A stretch of 6,785 nucleotides of DNA from an uncultured Roseburia sp. (GTDB taxonomy: Bacteria; Bacillota; Clostridia; Lachnospirales; Lachnospiraceae): positions 1 through 6,785 of the forward strand of contig CANDFU010000094.1 of assembly GCA_947384095.1 (NCBI GenBank), read 5' to 3'. Under the pieces are notes generated by a model. The model did no database searches and was not told the origin of the DNA. It was given only the letters and a program-made list of their open reading frames with translations. Shown piece by piece: positions 1 to 6,128 of this stretch (positions within the stretch are counted from its first letter, which is position 1; every line of letters begins with the position of its first letter). A program made the translations under genes and the position numbers.

Positions 1-45
1 ACACTATAACCTACACTCTTTCCCTACACGACGCTCTTCCGATCT
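1..45 (+). other. Illumina sequencing adapter (non-genomic contig end)
   Basis: Positions 13-45 match the 33-nt Illumina TruSeq Read 1 primer sequence exactly, ending in CTCTTCCGATCT at 34-45. Positions 1-4 (ACAC) match the end of the P5 flow-cell sequence, and the intervening 8 bases at 5-12 (TATAACCT) sit exactly where an i5 index belongs. They differ by one base from TruSeq index D501 (TATAGCCT) as I remember it. Genomic sequence therefore begins at 46. This is unremoved adapter in the assembly, not biology, and any annotation across it is artefactual. The adapter match is read directly from the sequence; the index assignment is from memory. Confidence 0.97.
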
Positions 46-1692
46 CCGGATCCGGTAAACATACTTTAAACCTGTCTGTACTGATTCGTCGGTCCATTTT
101 GTCGTGGAACCGCTTTTGATCGTCTTAATCTTTTTAAACGCGCTGTTTCCACTGACTTTCCGCTCAATCTCATATCCGTTCGCGCCCTCGGCTTTTTTCC
201 AGTCGAGTCTCACACTTTTGTAATTTGGCACGGAAACCGTAAGCTCCGGCGCCTGGGGCATCGGTTTCACCGATACTTCATCCGATTGCGCTCCGTATAC
301 CTTAGCATTTTCCACTACACGGTACCCGGCTACCTTGTAACGGTAGCTCTGGCCCGCCGTCAGCCCCTTATCAATAAATGAACGGGCACTCCCTCCCGCC
401 TCGCCTGCCTCCGTAAAAGCATCGCTGCTGCCGGTCGCACGATAAATCGTGTACCCCTGAGCACCGTCAAGCGGTTCCCATGTAATCTCTACGCTCACCG
501 CACTCTTCGGAACAGCTTTTCTGATTGTCACACCGTCAAGCTCCGGCCTTCCTTTTACCACTGCTTTTCCGGTTGATTCCGCATATCCGTCCATCCCGTT
601 CCCGTCTTTATAACCGACATATGCATAGATCTGATAAGAATACATTTTTCCTGTCAGAACTGCTTTATCTGCATAACCGGCCGTACCCTGACCGGAAACG
701 ACCGCAAGCCGTGTATAAGTACTTTCCTTGTCCGTTTTCCGATAAATCACATACCCGTCTGCCCCGGGCACGCTTCCCCATTCAAGCTGTATCAGATTGT
801 AAGGCGACAGCGCCACCGCCGCCTGCGGCGGAGCCTGTGGTCTCACAACTGCCTGAAACACAGCCGAAACAGTCTCATCCGCTGCAAGCTGCAGCCTCAG
901 AAATGCAACGCCCGCTTTTAACGCCGTCACCGTACGCCCTGCAGCGTCAATCGAAGCAATTTCCGGATTTTCCACTGTCCACTTTACGGCAGGGCTTCCC
1001 AGGGACGCGTCCTCTATCGTGTATCCCGGCAACGGAATGGTCTGACCGATCTCCATCAGTTCACAGACTTTATCCAGCCGGATGGCATTCGACGCGACCG
1101 CTTTTTTTATCTGCTTTACTCCTTCCGCCTCATCTTCGGTATCTTCTGTCTCTGTTTCTGTCTCCGCACTCCTTTCTGCGTAGACCGCCTCTGTCTCCGT
1201 TTCCGTATTTTCATCCGCAGGATCTTCCTTTGTCTGCGAATCCCCCTCTTCCGGAATCGTTTCTGTCTCCGTATTTTCCTCCCCCGGAGACATAGGTATT
1301 TCTGTATTTTCTTCCGTCGAAGGAGTCTCCGTATTCACGTCTGCAGGCGGCGCTTCGCCGTCGTCTCCCTCTTCCGGTTCGCTTTCTTCCGGGGCATCAG
1401 CGTCCCCCTGCGTTTTCTCTTCTGTATTTTCTCCGGCCAGATCCCCGCTATCCGGAAGCGTTCCTGCATCTTCTGTCTCCGTGGGCTGCGCCGGTTTTTC
1501 GGTTTCCTCCCCCGGTTCTTCGGTCTCTCCCTGCCCGGCCATCTCCGACGGTACGGGATCTTCGTATTCCGTTTCCGCCGCCATATCCCTGCCCGGCTGC
1601 GCCGCAAAACCAACGGCATCCGAACAGAGAACGGCGGCCGCCATCGCCAGGCAGATGCCACGTCTCACCCAACCCGATATTTTTCTCATCAT
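46..1692 (-). CDS. Secreted surface protein with acidic linker, Ig-like (BIG2-type) domain and FN3 repeats, 3' end missing
   Basis: This is an exported multidomain protein of unknown specific function, probably displayed at the cell surface. Residues 1-30 form a signal peptide: basic start (MMRKISGWVRR), hydrophobic core, cleavage near GFA|A. Residues about 32-192 are a Glu/Thr/Pro-rich acidic linker with repeated ENTE motifs. Residues about 203-283 resemble a bacterial Ig-like BIG2 domain (WTVENPEIASID, then GRTVTALKAG). Three fibronectin III-like repeats follow at about 287-380, 382-477 and 479-549, each with a conserved GAxGYxI(Y/E)R strand. The third is cut by the contig end. The frame continues to a stop at 4-6, but the last 13 residues, RSEERRVGKECRL, come from adapter, so only 549 residues are native. 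The start is ATG at 1692, with GGGAGGG at 1701-1707, 8 nt upstream; ATG at 1689 is a possible alternative. A C-terminal anchor or enzymatic domain could lie in the missing part. Confidence 0.85.
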
Positions 1693-1700
1693 AACCCATT

Positions 1701-1707
1701 CCCTCCC
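1701..1707 (-). promoter_or_regulatory. Ribosome binding site of the FN3 surface protein
   Basis: On the minus strand this reads GGGAGGG, 8 nt before the ATG at 1692. It supports the start of the surface protein at the first of two tandem ATG codons; from the second ATG the spacing would be 11 nt. Confidence 0.7.
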
Positions 1708-1773
1708 ATTCCCAAAAAAATTTGCAGGCGCCGCAGCCAGTTTCCTCTTTATCTGACTCTGCCCTTTTCGGAC

Positions 1774-1782
1774 ATTATACCA
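1774..1782 (-). promoter_or_regulatory. Candidate extended -10 promoter for the surface protein
   Basis: The minus strand reads TGGTATAAT, a perfect -10 hexamer with the TGn extension. I see no good -35 at 16-18 nt spacing (AGAGGT at 17), as is common for extended -10 promoters. The predicted start near 1767 would give a leader of about 75 nt before the ATG at 1692. It lies in the 169-bp spacer after the membrane glycosyltransferase gene, which suggests the surface protein is a separate transcription unit. Confidence 0.5.
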
Positions 1783-1861
1783 TACCCTTCCAAAAAACCT
1801 CTACCTAATCTTTTTTCTTAAACAATTTTTAAGATTGGCTCCTTACGATTTTCCAATTCTC

Positions 1862-3466
1862 TCAATACCAGTCAATATCGGTCCGCTCAATAACCTCCGA
1901 GAGCCGCACGACAATAAAGCCGTCCGCCGGCACAATCGAACCGTCTGCCGGAAAATCCGGCATTGTCTCCGCCAGGAGAACTGCGTCTCTCCGTTCTTCC
2001 TCTGTACTATCTTCATTGATCCAAATCCCCAGCCCGGCTTTTAACAGGCCCGCAATCCGGTGCGTGGCTCCCGTAGGCGTATCCATACTATAATCCCACT
2101 CATAGAAAGACCACCCGTACATTTCTGTACGACTACAGTACTGATTCAGCTCCGGTCTGCGGTACCCCACAAACAAAACAGGCTGCGTCGGAAACATCCC
2201 CTGGTTTGCCTCCGTAAGCTTCTGTATTATCTGAACGGTAAAAATTTTATCCTGCCTGTAGCGCACGCTATCCGTATAAGAAAGCCTGTTCAGACAGCCG
2301 ATCTGAGCCGCCGACACGGCCAGGGCACAGCACAGCACGGCCCGCCGCACACCTTCCCTGCCCTTCCATAGCCCCGAAAGCCGGTCCATGCCATACATTC
2401 CCAGAAACGCCGCCGACACGGGAAGCGCAAACTGAGAACGTGTCACCAGCATTTCCCCCATATACAGTGTCATCAGAAACGGCGCCCCCAGCACTCCCGC
2501 CAGGGCCAGAAGACGCAATGCCAGCCTTCCTTTTGTCTTCGTTCTGACTTTCCTCTCGTCTGTCAGTTCCATAATAAAAACCAGAAACATCCCGATCGTG
2601 TAAAATGAGAAATTACGCGGTCCAATGCCGGCCAGCACGTTTCTGGCCGTCCTGAGCACATTTTTGATACAGTCGGCCGCCGGATAGTTCCCCCATCCTA
2701 CCTGGCTTTCCATATACCCCCCTGCCGCCATAAACCAGGTTTCCGCAATCCAGCGGTACAGCAGATAAGAAGCGAGAAACTGCATGGCCCACATTAAAAT
2801 CCCCGCGCAGATCCTGCGGTTCTGCGCCCGTTCTTCCTCTGCATTCTCTGCCGTAAGACTCTTCAGATGCACAAGAAAAAGCGTTACTGAAATCACAATA
2901 TAATAAGCGGCCAGTGCCTGATAAGCGCCAAGTCCAAGCACAAGCAGCACAATTCCCGATAAAAAAAGCAAACCTCTTTTCGTTTTCCCTGTATCCGCCT
3001 CACCCCGAAACCATGTATGTATCGCCAGGCAGCCCGCCGCCGCCGTCAGAAACATCGCCAGTCCTATTTCAGCCTGCTGCAGTGAAAAATAAACCTGAAA
3101 ACTCCAGATATTGGAAGTACAATACAGAATCAGAAAGACCCAGTACGGATAGCGCCCGCTTTTCCCCGAAAAATGTTCATAAGCAAACGTAAGCAGATTG
3201 GCTCCCGCCAGAAAGAAGAAGAGAAACAGCAGACCGCTTTTCCACACATTGTGCGCCGCAAGGCCCAGGAGCCTTTTAAAAAGCACCAGGCTAAACCTTC
3301 CGATGGCCAGCCAGCCGAGCGTCGTCCCCGGCGCGTTGACCAGTTCTTCCGTATCAATGCGCAGGTTGTCCGAAAACACAAGAAACCCGAAACCAGCCAG
3401 CGTCGCAATGATTGACCAAAGAATCAGCTTCCCGTGCCTCGCCACATATTCTCTCAGATCGCGCAT
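1862..3466 (-). CDS. GtrII-like polytopic membrane glycosyltransferase (GT-C type, probable)
   Basis: This is probably an integral membrane glycosyltransferase that uses a lipid-linked sugar to modify a surface glycan outside the membrane. It is 534 residues with roughly eleven hydrophobic segments, at about 14-31, 76-96, 108-124, 132-151, 165-183, 185-201, 219-237, 283-300, 316-336, 344-360 and 375-392, and then a soluble C-terminal part of about 140 residues. The first outer loop carries an acidic motif, DNLRIDTEE (33-41), where GT-C enzymes place their Asp/Glu catalytic residues. A GAYQ motif (180-183) at a membrane segment recalls the Glucos_trans_II (GtrII) family. The family call rests on topology and these motifs; donor and acceptor are unknown. 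The start is ATG at 3466, with AGGAGG 9 nt upstream; an in-frame GTG at 3469 directly before it is an alternative giving 535 residues. It follows rfbD by about 50 nt and is likely cotranscribed with it. Confidence 0.75.
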   Translation of the reverse strand: MRDLREYVARHGKLILWSIIATLAGFGFLVFSDNLRIDTEELVNAPGTTLGWLAIGRFSLVLFKRLLGLAAHNVWKSGLLFLFFFLAGANLLTFAYEHFSGKSGRYPYWVFLILYCTSNIWSFQVYFSLQQAEIGLAMFLTAAAGCLAIHTWFRGEADTGKTKRGLLFLSGIVLLVLGLGAYQALAAYYIVISVTLFLVHLKSLTAENAEEERAQNRRICAGILMWAMQFLASYLLYRWIAETWFMAAGGYMESQVGWGNYPAADCIKNVLRTARNVLAGIGPRNFSFYTIGMFLVFIMELTDERKVRTKTKGRLALRLLALAGVLGAPFLMTLYMGEMLVTRSQFALPVSAAFLGMYGMDRLSGLWKGREGVRRAVLCCALAVSAAQIGCLNRLSYTDSVRYRQDKIFTVQIIQKLTEANQGMFPTQPVLFVGYRRPELNQYCSRTEMYGWSFYEWDYSMDTPTGATHRIAGLLKAGLGIWINEDSTEEERRDAVLLAETMPDFPADGSIVPADGFIVVRLSEVIERTDIDWY

Positions 3467-3475
3467 CACAACACT

Positions 3476-3481
3476 CCTCCT
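3476..3481 (-). promoter_or_regulatory. Ribosome binding site of the GtrII-like gene, flanked by a short inverted repeat
   Basis: The minus strand reads AGGAGG, 9 nt before ATG 3466 and 6 nt before GTG 3469, so spacing does not fully settle the start. It is flanked by AACAC (3482-3486) and GTGTT (3470-3474), complementary arms that would put the ribosome binding site in a 7-nt loop. Confidence 0.7.
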
Positions 3482-3518
3482 GTGTTCCGGGTTTTCCTCA
3501 TACTCATTGTAGTCCGGT

Positions 3519-4388
3519 TTACTCCCTGTTCATATATTCGTCCAACGCCGTCTGCCAGTCTGCCATCCGGTAACTGCCCGTCAGACGCATCATATAATTG
3601 TCAAGTATCGAATATGCCGGCCTCTTTGCCGACGCAGGATTCATCCGGGCATACTCTTCACTCGTCACACGGCTGACCTTCGTGCGCTTTCCGGCACGCG
3701 CAAAAATAGCCTCTGCAAATTCCGCCCAGTTCGTACTGCCCTCGCAGGTCGCATGGTATATGCCATACCCCTCCGTCGGCTCAAAATATCGAATGGCGCG
3801 CGCAAGCTCGTCCGCACTCGTCGGAGACCCCTGCTGATCGCATACAACAGTTACCGTGTCGTATTTTTCCGCCAGCCCCAGCATCGTCCGAACAAAATTC
3901 TTCCCCTCCCCGTAAAGCCACGCAGTTCTGAAAATAAAGTATTTTTGTGCAAATTCCTTCACAAACTGCTCTCCCCACAGTTTTGTCACGCCGTAGGCAC
4001 TGACCGGCTTTGTCTCGTCAAACTCCGTATACGGCCGCACACCGTTTCCCTCAAACACATAATCCGTGGAGACATGAATCAGCTTCGCGTCCACCTCCCG
4101 CGCCGCTATGCTCAAATTGCGCGGTCCGACTGCATTTATCTGATAAGCCAGATCCCACTGCTGTTCGCATGCATCTACATTGGTGTGCGCCGCACAGTTG
4201 ATAATAACCTGCGGCTCTGCCGCCCGGACCATTTTCATGACTGCGTCAATATTCGTGATGTCCAGCGCTGATACATCATCTTTTTCCGAGACGTCCGTGT
4301 TGATAAATTCGGCCCCGCTTCCTTCATACGCTTTTCGGATGGCACGTCCAAGCTGTCCGTCACAGCCGGTCACCAGAATTTTTTTCAT
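3519..4388 (-). CDS. rfbD: dTDP-4-dehydrorhamnose reductase
   Basis: RfbD (RmlD) catalyses the last step of dTDP-L-rhamnose synthesis, the NAD(P)H-dependent reduction of dTDP-4-dehydro-L-rhamnose, in the cytoplasm. The product feeds rhamnose-containing surface polysaccharides. The 289-residue length is normal for the family. Visible motifs are the Rossmann TGCDGQLG (residues 7-14, GxxGxxG), INCAAHTNVD (63-72), STDYVF (107-112), the catalytic YGVTK (132-136, YxxxK), RTAWLYG (154-160), DQQGSPT (184-190) and the C-terminal NPASAKRP (250-257). This is an extended SDR with all key residues intact. The start is ATG at 4388, with GAGGGG at 4395-4400, 6 nt upstream. The ribosome binding site touches the ptsH stop codon and the genes are 11 nt apart, so they are very probably one transcript. 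rfbA, rfbB and rfbC are not in the window and must be elsewhere if the pathway is complete. Confidence 0.96.
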   Translation of the reverse strand: MKKILVTGCDGQLGRAIRKAYEGSGAEFINTDVSEKDDVSALDITNIDAVMKMVRAAEPQVIINCAAHTNVDACEQQWDLAYQINAVGPRNLSIAAREVDAKLIHVSTDYVFEGNGVRPYTEFDETKPVSAYGVTKLWGEQFVKEFAQKYFIFRTAWLYGEGKNFVRTMLGLAEKYDTVTVVCDQQGSPTSADELARAIRYFEPTEGYGIYHATCEGSTNWAEFAEAIFARAGKRTKVSRVTSEEYARMNPASAKRPAYSILDNYMMRLTGSYRMADWQTALDEYMNRE

Positions 4389-4394
4389 TCTCTT

Positions 4395-4400
4395 CCCCTC
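4395..4400 (-). promoter_or_regulatory. Ribosome binding site of rfbD, abutting the ptsH stop
   Basis: The minus strand reads GAGGGG, 6 nt before ATG 4388. Its first base is the last base of the ptsH TAG stop (4402-4400), so ribosomes ending ptsH finish on top of the rfbD initiation site. This supports translational coupling. Confidence 0.65.
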
Positions 4401-4663
4401 TACTCGCCAAGACCATTTTCAATCGCTGTGACGAGGAAAGAGAGGGCCTCCGCCTCGTCCTCTCCGTCACAGATCAATTCGATTTCATCCCCGGATTTGA
4501 TACAGGCCCCCAGCACGCTCAAGACACTCTTTGCATTGGCCGTATTCTCCCGATGCTGAAATGTAATATGGGACTTAAACTGCATCGCTTCCTTGCACAG
4601 GATCCCGGCCGGCCTCAAATGCAATCCGGTCGGGTTCTTAATCATAACTTTCTGACTTACCAT
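4400..4663 (-). CDS. ptsH: HPr, phosphocarrier protein of the PTS
   Basis: HPr is the small cytoplasmic carrier that passes phosphate from enzyme I to sugar-specific EIIA domains. In Firmicutes it also acts in carbon catabolite control when HPr kinase phosphorylates Ser46. The 87 residues are standard length. The active site GLHLRPA (13-19) holds His15 and Arg17, and the regulatory site NAKSVLSVLG (43-52) places Ser46 exactly at the canonical position. It ends in GLGE like Bacillus HPr. Having both residues argues for a true HPr, not a Crh-type protein, which lacks His15. ptsI and hprK are not in the window. The start is ATG at 4663, with GGAGGG at 4672-4677, 8 nt upstream. It lies 43 nt after glmM and 11 nt before rfbD, an unusual setting for ptsH. 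Confidence 0.95.
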   Translation of the reverse strand: MVSQKVMIKNPTGLHLRPAGILCKEAMQFKSHITFQHRENTANAKSVLSVLGACIKSGDEIELICDGEDEAEALSFLVTAIENGLGE

Positions 4664-4687
4664 ATGTCATTCCCTCCAAAACACATA

Positions 4688-4696
4688 TTTATACCA
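4688..4696 (-). promoter_or_regulatory. Candidate extended -10 promoter upstream of ptsH
   Basis: The minus strand reads TGGTATAAA, an extended -10 in the 43-nt spacer between glmM and ptsH. No convincing -35 is visible (TATGCT at 17-nt spacing). A start near 4681 would leave a leader of about 18 nt that still includes the GGAGGG site at 4672-4677. It could give HPr expression independent of cdaR-glmM. The call rests on one short motif. Confidence 0.35.
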
Positions 4697-4706
4697 GTCT
4701 TTTGTA

Positions 4707-6056
4707 TTAAAGCATAATTTTTGTAATAAGCTCTGCCAGTCTGTGGGCCTCCTCGTCAATCACCTGCTGATCCTTCCCCTCAATCATCACACGAACAAGC
4801 GGCTCTGTCCCCGACGGCCTGATTAATACCCTGCCTTCTCCGTTAAATTTTGCCTCGACCATCGCCACAGCCTCCGCGATTTCCGGATAATCCATAAAGT
4901 TTTCTTTTTTATGATTCGGCACCTTCGCATTCACCAGCGCCTGCGGCAAAACCTCCATGACCTGCGCCAGTTCCGAAAGCTTCTTCCCCGTCCCCCTCAT
5001 AACGTCCAGAAGATGCAGCGCCGTCAGAAGCCCGTCTCCTGTAGTATTGTCGTCAAGAAAAATCACATGTCCCGACTGTTCCCCGCCGAGATTAAATCCT
5101 TTTTCCCGCATATTCTCAAGTACATAGCGGTCTCCCACCTTCGTCTTCTCCACATGGATTCCTTCTCTCTCCCCCATCAGGGAAAATCCAAGATTCGACA
5201 TCACGGTAACCACCACCGTGTCCTTTTTCAGTGTTCCCTGCTCTTTCAGATACTTGCCGCAGATCGCCATAACCTGATCGCCGTCTACCAGGTTACCATT
5301 TTCGTCGACCGCGAGCATCCGGTCCGCATCCCCGTCAAACGCAATCCCGATATCCGCCTTCTCATACACGACGCGCGCCTTTAGTTCATCCATGTGGGTG
5401 GAGCCGCAGTTCGCGTTGATATTGGTCCCGTCCGGATTCGTGTGTATTGTAACCAGCTTTGCCCCGAGTTCCCTGATCGTCTTTACAGAAGTGTAATGCG
5501 CCGCGCCCTCGGCACAGTCGACCACAATCTTCATTCCGGCAAGATCAACAGGCACACATTTCTTCATAAATTTTACATACTCATCCCGCAGCTCAAAACG
5601 GTAATCAATCTTTCCTACGCCGGACCCGATCGGCAGGATGACCTCCTTCATATTATTGCGGATCAGCTCTTCGATCTCATCCTCCAGCGCGTCCGAAAGC
5701 TTATATCCCTCTCCGTTAAAGAATTTGATCCCGTTAAATTCCATCGGATTATGAGATGCGGAGATAACAACACCGGCGTCCACCTTGTGCTTCCTGGTCA
5801 GATATGCGATCGCCGGCGTCGGCATCACCCCGACAAAAATCGCGTTCGCCCCGACGGAGCAAATCCCCGCCATCAACGCGCTTGCCAGCATTCCCCCCGA
5901 AATTCTTGTATCACATCCCACAATGATCGTGGCCTGATGTTCTCTCTCTTTTGTCAGCACATAGGCTCCCGCCTGCCCCAGCTTTGTCGCCAGTTCAATC
6001 GAAAGCTCCGAACCTGCAATTCCACGCACACCGTCTGTGCCGAATAATCTAGCCAT
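4707..6056 (-). CDS. glmM: Phosphoglucosamine mutase
   Basis: GlmM converts glucosamine-6-phosphate to glucosamine-1-phosphate, a cytoplasmic step towards UDP-GlcNAc and peptidoglycan. In several Firmicutes it also binds CdaA and lowers c-di-AMP synthesis. The 449 residues match the family. All four alpha-D-phosphohexomutase landmarks are present: the N-terminal FGTDGVRG (5-12); the active-site loop ISASHNP (98-104) with phosphoserine Ser101; the metal-binding DGDADR (241-246); and the sugar-binding GGEQSGH (324-330) with the phosphate-binding RPSGTEP (413-419). The start is ATG at 6056, with GGAGGA at 6063-6068, 6 nt upstream. The in-frame GTG at 6059 is only 3 nt from that site, so it is unlikely to be used. 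It follows cdaR by 72 nt, the conserved cda operon order. No terminator is visible on either side. Confidence 0.98.
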   Translation of the reverse strand: MARLFGTDGVRGIAGSELSIELATKLGQAGAYVLTKEREHQATIIVGCDTRISGGMLASALMAGICSVGANAIFVGVMPTPAIAYLTRKHKVDAGVVISASHNPMEFNGIKFFNGEGYKLSDALEDEIEELIRNNMKEVILPIGSGVGKIDYRFELRDEYVKFMKKCVPVDLAGMKIVVDCAEGAAHYTSVKTIRELGAKLVTIHTNPDGTNINANCGSTHMDELKARVVYEKADIGIAFDGDADRMLAVDENGNLVDGDQVMAICGKYLKEQGTLKKDTVVVTVMSNLGFSLMGEREGIHVEKTKVGDRYVLENMREKGFNLGGEQSGHVIFLDDNTTGDGLLTALHLLDVMRGTGKKLSELAQVMEVLPQALVNAKVPNHKKENFMDYPEIAEAVAMVEAKFNGEGRVLIRPSGTEPLVRVMIEGKDQQVIDEEAHRLAELITKIML

Positions 6057-6062
6057 CACTCT

Positions 6063-6068
6063 TCCTCC
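6063..6068 (-). promoter_or_regulatory. Ribosome binding site of glmM
   Basis: The minus strand reads GGAGGA. Its 6-nt spacing to ATG 6056, against 3 nt to GTG 6059, selects the ATG and a protein starting MARLFGTDGVRG, as in other GlmM proteins. Confidence 0.75.
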
Positions 6069-6128
6069 ACCTATTCTTTTTTACGTCTTCCCAGGCCGTA
6101 CGCCTATTGCCTTAAATACACTGTGCGT

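Noticed and set aside
525..1295. 256-codon plus-strand open frame opposite the surface protein
   Set aside because: It lies antisense to the repeat- and domain-bearing minus-strand gene. Its product is Pro/Ser/Leu/Arg-rich without a recognisable domain, as expected from the complement of Glu/Thr-rich codons.
1808..1836. Possible terminator after the GtrII-like gene (TCTTAAA/TTTAAGA arms at 1816-1822 and 1828-1834)
   Set aside because: The 7-bp stem is almost all A-T, and on the minus strand it is followed by a run of A, not T, so it does not meet the usual form of an intrinsic terminator.
3753..4271. 172-codon plus-strand open frame opposite rfbD
   Set aside because: It is antisense to an intact rfbD; no ribosome binding site or domain supports it.
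5394..6047. 217-codon plus-strand open frame opposite glmM
   Set aside because: It is fully antisense to a clearly conserved glmM frame, and its His/Arg-rich product resembles no family I know.
6060..6128. Hairpin-like AGGC/GCCT pair in the cdaR-glmM spacer
   Set aside because: It has only four base pairs with no following T-run; I see neither a terminator nor a promoter that I could defend.
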